DNA from: an uncultured Lachnospiraceae bacterium
GTDB lineage: Bacteria; Bacillota_A; Clostridia; Lachnospirales; Lachnospiraceae
Direction: 5' to 3'
Length of the DNA stretch: 7,646 bases
Assembly: GCA_902773195.1 (NCBI GenBank)
Contig: CACYDL010000295.1
Span: forward strand, 1-7,646
A program made the translations under genes and the position numbers. Positions 6,096 to 7,646 of this stretch are shown piece by piece. Numbering within the stretch: position 1 is the first letter of the stretch; each line of letters starts with the position of its first letter. The notes under the pieces are model-generated. The model did not search any database, was not told where the DNA came from, and was given only the letters and a program-made list of their open reading frames with translations.

Positions 6096-7043
6096 TCACG
6101 TCAGTTTCTTCAGGAAATTGCCCTCGACCCGGACGCCCTCGTCCATCATCAGGAAGGCGGCCGGATCGTACTCCTGCACGATGGCGAGAAGCTGCGGCAC
6201 CTCGTACTTGCTGATGACGGTTATAAGCACCGACTCCTTCTCCCCGGTGAAGCTGCCCGTGGCGTGCATGCGGGTCAGGCCCCGGCTCATGCCGCCCATG
6301 AGCCTGATCTCCAGCGGCTGCGTGTCCTCCAGCTTGGTGACGATCAGGATCCTCACGTTGATGTTCTGGGTGTGCACGCGGTCGGAGATGAGCGAGCAGA
6401 AGACGGAATAGATCAGGGAATAGATCACCGTCGGGACGTCGAAGAGCAGCAGGCAGATGAAATAGAGCACCGCGTTGGCCATGATGTTGACCTTTCCGAC
6501 GGAAAAGTGCCCGTTCTTCTGCACCACGATCATTCCGATGAGGTCCATGCCCCCGTCGCAGGAGCCCGCCCTCAGGATCAGTCCGACGCCGGCGCCGGCC
6601 ATGATGCCCGCCAGGATCGCGTTGGCGACGATCTCGTCCAGAACCGGATTGTCCGGGATCGGGACGACGGTCAGAAGCACCGTGATGAGGGTGACGCACA
6701 GGACCGACTTGATCAGAAAGCGCTTCCTCATGAGCTTCGAGGCAATGATCAGGCCGGGGATATTGAGCAGGTAGTAGATGATACCTGCCAGGTCAACCTT
6801 CCCGAGGCGGATCCCGGCGAAACGGGACAGCAGCGTCGTGATGAGCTGCGAGAAGCCCATGAAGCCCCCGGAATAGAGGTGCAGCGGCCGGAGAAAGCAG
6901 TTGACGCCGACCGCGAAGACGACGGATCCGATCACGATCCAGGGAATGCGGGGCCTCTCCTCCTGCCAGAAGGATTTCTCGAGCTCCCTGTGCTCCAGGC
7001 TTTCGACGGCGCTCCTGACGGTTTTTATCTCTTTCGGGTCCAT
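6096..7043 (-). CDS. YitT family membrane protein (DUF161 and DUF2179 domains)
   Basis: Integral membrane protein of unknown biochemical function. The 315 residues have the two-part family layout: a membrane domain (about 33-215) and a cytoplasmic C-terminal DUF2179 domain (about 225-313). Hydrophobic segments fall at about 34-52, 55-75, 84-104, 109-128, 138-158 and 186-216. Family-like features include FAVGVNCFLRPLHLYSGGFMGFSQL (43-67), LRAGSCDGGMDLIGMIV (157-173), and in DUF2179 the GMSRGLTRMHATGSFTGEKESVLITVISKYEVPQL stretch (251-285) with DPAAFLMMDE. The start at 7043 is preferred over the in-frame ATG at 7055, because that upstream ATG is part of the ATGGAGGAA Shine-Dalgarno for the second ATG. 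It lies 69 nt after the C_GCAxxG_C_C gene and is probably cotranscribed with it. Confidence 0.93.
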   Translation of the reverse strand: MDPKEIKTVRSAVESLEHRELEKSFWQEERPRIPWIVIGSVVFAVGVNCFLRPLHLYSGGFMGFSQLITTLLSRFAGIRLGKVDLAGIIYYLLNIPGLIIASKLMRKRFLIKSVLCVTLITVLLTVVPIPDNPVLDEIVANAILAGIMAGAGVGLILRAGSCDGGMDLIGMIVVQKNGHFSVGKVNIMANAVLYFICLLLFDVPTVIYSLIYSVFCSLISDRVHTQNINVRILIVTKLEDTQPLEIRLMGGMSRGLTRMHATGSFTGEKESVLITVISKYEVPQLLAIVQEYDPAAFLMMDEGVRVEGNFLKKLT

Positions 7044-7062
7044 GATTTCCTCCATAACGGAA

Positions 7063-7113
7063 TCAGAGGTTACAGACGCGGAACCATTCCTCCGGCTTCC
7101 GGCCGGCTTTCAT
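7063..7113 (-). CDS. Possible 16-codon coupled micro-ORF between two genes
   Basis: The stop TAA of the upstream gene (7115-7113) overlaps an ATG (7113-7111) as TAATG, a classic coupling arrangement. The ORF reads MKAGRKPEEWFRVCNL and ends at TGA (7065-7063), 19 nt before the YitT ATG. It has no recognisable homology. It may be a chance reading frame, or it may carry reinitiating ribosomes toward the YitT ribosome binding site. Confidence 0.25.
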   Translation of the reverse strand: MKAGRKPEEWFRVCNL

Positions 7114-7511
7114 TATCCGTCCAGCAGATCGCACACCAGTCCGACGCACTCGTACACCATGGCGTCGCAGTGGGGCTTTTTCTCCCCTCCCCGCTCATGG
7201 TTGACGCGGAGCAGGTCCCGGCAGTCGAGCAGACCCTCGTGGTTGTCCTTCACCGCCTTCAGGAAGGCGCCCACCGTCTCCGGGTCCTCGCGGCCGGCCA
7301 GTCCCAGGGCCATCAGGCCGCCGGTCACCGCTCCGCAGACCGCACCCATCTTCATGCCCGAGCCGAAATTGGCCGCGATGCGGAGGGCCTGCTCTTCGGT
7401 CAGCCCGAAGTCCTCCGCGAAGGGAAGCAGCACGGACTGGGCGCAGTTGTAGTGAACCGCCGTGGACGCCCTCAGCTCCTTTGCTCTGTTCCTGTACTTC
7501 TCTTTGTCCAT
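7113..7511 (-). CDS. C_GCAxxG_C_C family putative redox-active protein
   Basis: Small cysteine-rich soluble protein of a family found mainly in anaerobes and proposed to be redox-active or metal-binding; no enzyme activity is established as far as I know. The 132 residues carry the conserved pattern: YNCAQSVLLPF (21-31) with Cys23, FGSGMKMGAVCGAVTGGLMALGL (49-71) with Cys59, DCRDLL (96-101) with Cys97, and HCDAMVYECVGLVCDLL (114-130) with Cys115, Cys122 and Cys127. It has no signal peptide or membrane anchor, though the Gly/Ala-rich 55-71 stretch is hydrophobic. The ATG at 7511 has GGAG 6 nt upstream. It is the first gene of a likely unit with the YitT gene, which is 69 nt downstream. Confidence 0.92.
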   Translation of the reverse strand: MDKEKYRNRAKELRASTAVHYNCAQSVLLPFAEDFGLTEEQALRIAANFGSGMKMGAVCGAVTGGLMALGLAGREDPETVGAFLKAVKDNHEGLLDCRDLLRVNHERGGEKKPHCDAMVYECVGLVCDLLDG

Positions 7512-7646
7512 CGCTTACTCCTTTCGCCGCGGGCTCTCTTAGTCCCCGCGGTCACTCCCGTGCCTCCGGCACGCTCTGTTCCTGCGTCACGCCGCCGTTA
7601 CCGGCACTCCTTCGTTTCCGCGCGTCATGTCTGCTCTGACGGCCCG
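7512..7646 (-). other. Upstream region of the C_GCAxxG_C_C gene with two hairpins
   Basis: CCGCGGG (7527-7533) pairs with CCCGCGG (7545-7551), and CGTGCC (7559-7564) pairs with GGCACG (7568-7573). Neither has a T-run on the minus strand. No clear -35/-10 pair is visible. Two minus-strand frames stay open from the window edge, to TGA at 7587-7589 and to TGA at 7552-7554, so the tail of an upstream gene could lie here, but too little is present to decide. Confidence 0.35.

Noticed and set aside
1..7646. CRISPR arrays, tRNA/rRNA genes, insertion sequences, prophage or defence genes
   Set aside because: No regularly spaced repeats, cloverleaf-like segments, transposase motifs, terminal inverted repeats or phage/defence domains were seen on either strand.

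Overview
The window reads as ordinary chromosome of a GC-rich Bacillota, most likely a Clostridia/Lachnospiraceae-type bacterium. The grounds are AGGAGG-class ribosome binding sites at nearly every gene, one TTG start, strong G/C preference at third codon positions, short AT-rich intergenic promoters, and gene families typical of anaerobic gut Firmicutes (NRCH-type secreted nuclease, NhaC-family antiporter, C_GCAxxG_C_C protein, YitT protein). The species assignment is inference. I see no tRNA, rRNA, CRISPR array, insertion sequence, phage gene or recognisable defence system.

Layout, left to right. A membrane-anchored DNA/RNA non-specific endonuclease (minus, about 55-822) is divergent from a small secreted protein of unknown function with an Ig-like stretch (plus, 1000-1701); an AT-rich promoter region lies between them. 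A strong intrinsic terminator (1752-1788) closes the secreted gene, which converges on a MATE-family efflux transporter (minus, 1918-3270, TTG start). The transporter has a leader of about 115 nt able to fold, and a promoter whose -10 box lies inside a perfect 7-bp inverted repeat. Divergent from it is an NhaC-family Na+/H+ antiporter (plus, 3645-5309) with its own extended -10 promoter and terminator (5342-5380). The right third is all minus strand. Transcribed first is a C_GCAxxG_C_C putative redox protein (7113-7511), then a YitT-family membrane protein (6096-7043), then a small nitroreductase (5412-5924).

The products are mostly surface, transport and redox housekeeping functions. The C_GCAxxG_C_C and YitT genes look like one transcription unit, linked by a 16-codon ORF whose ATG overlaps the first gene's stop codon. 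The two transporters are divergent and may share control signals. I did not find a convincing new multi-gene system. The best leads are the operator-like palindrome and foldable leader of the MATE gene, the coupled micro-ORF, and the uncharacterised secreted protein next to the nuclease.
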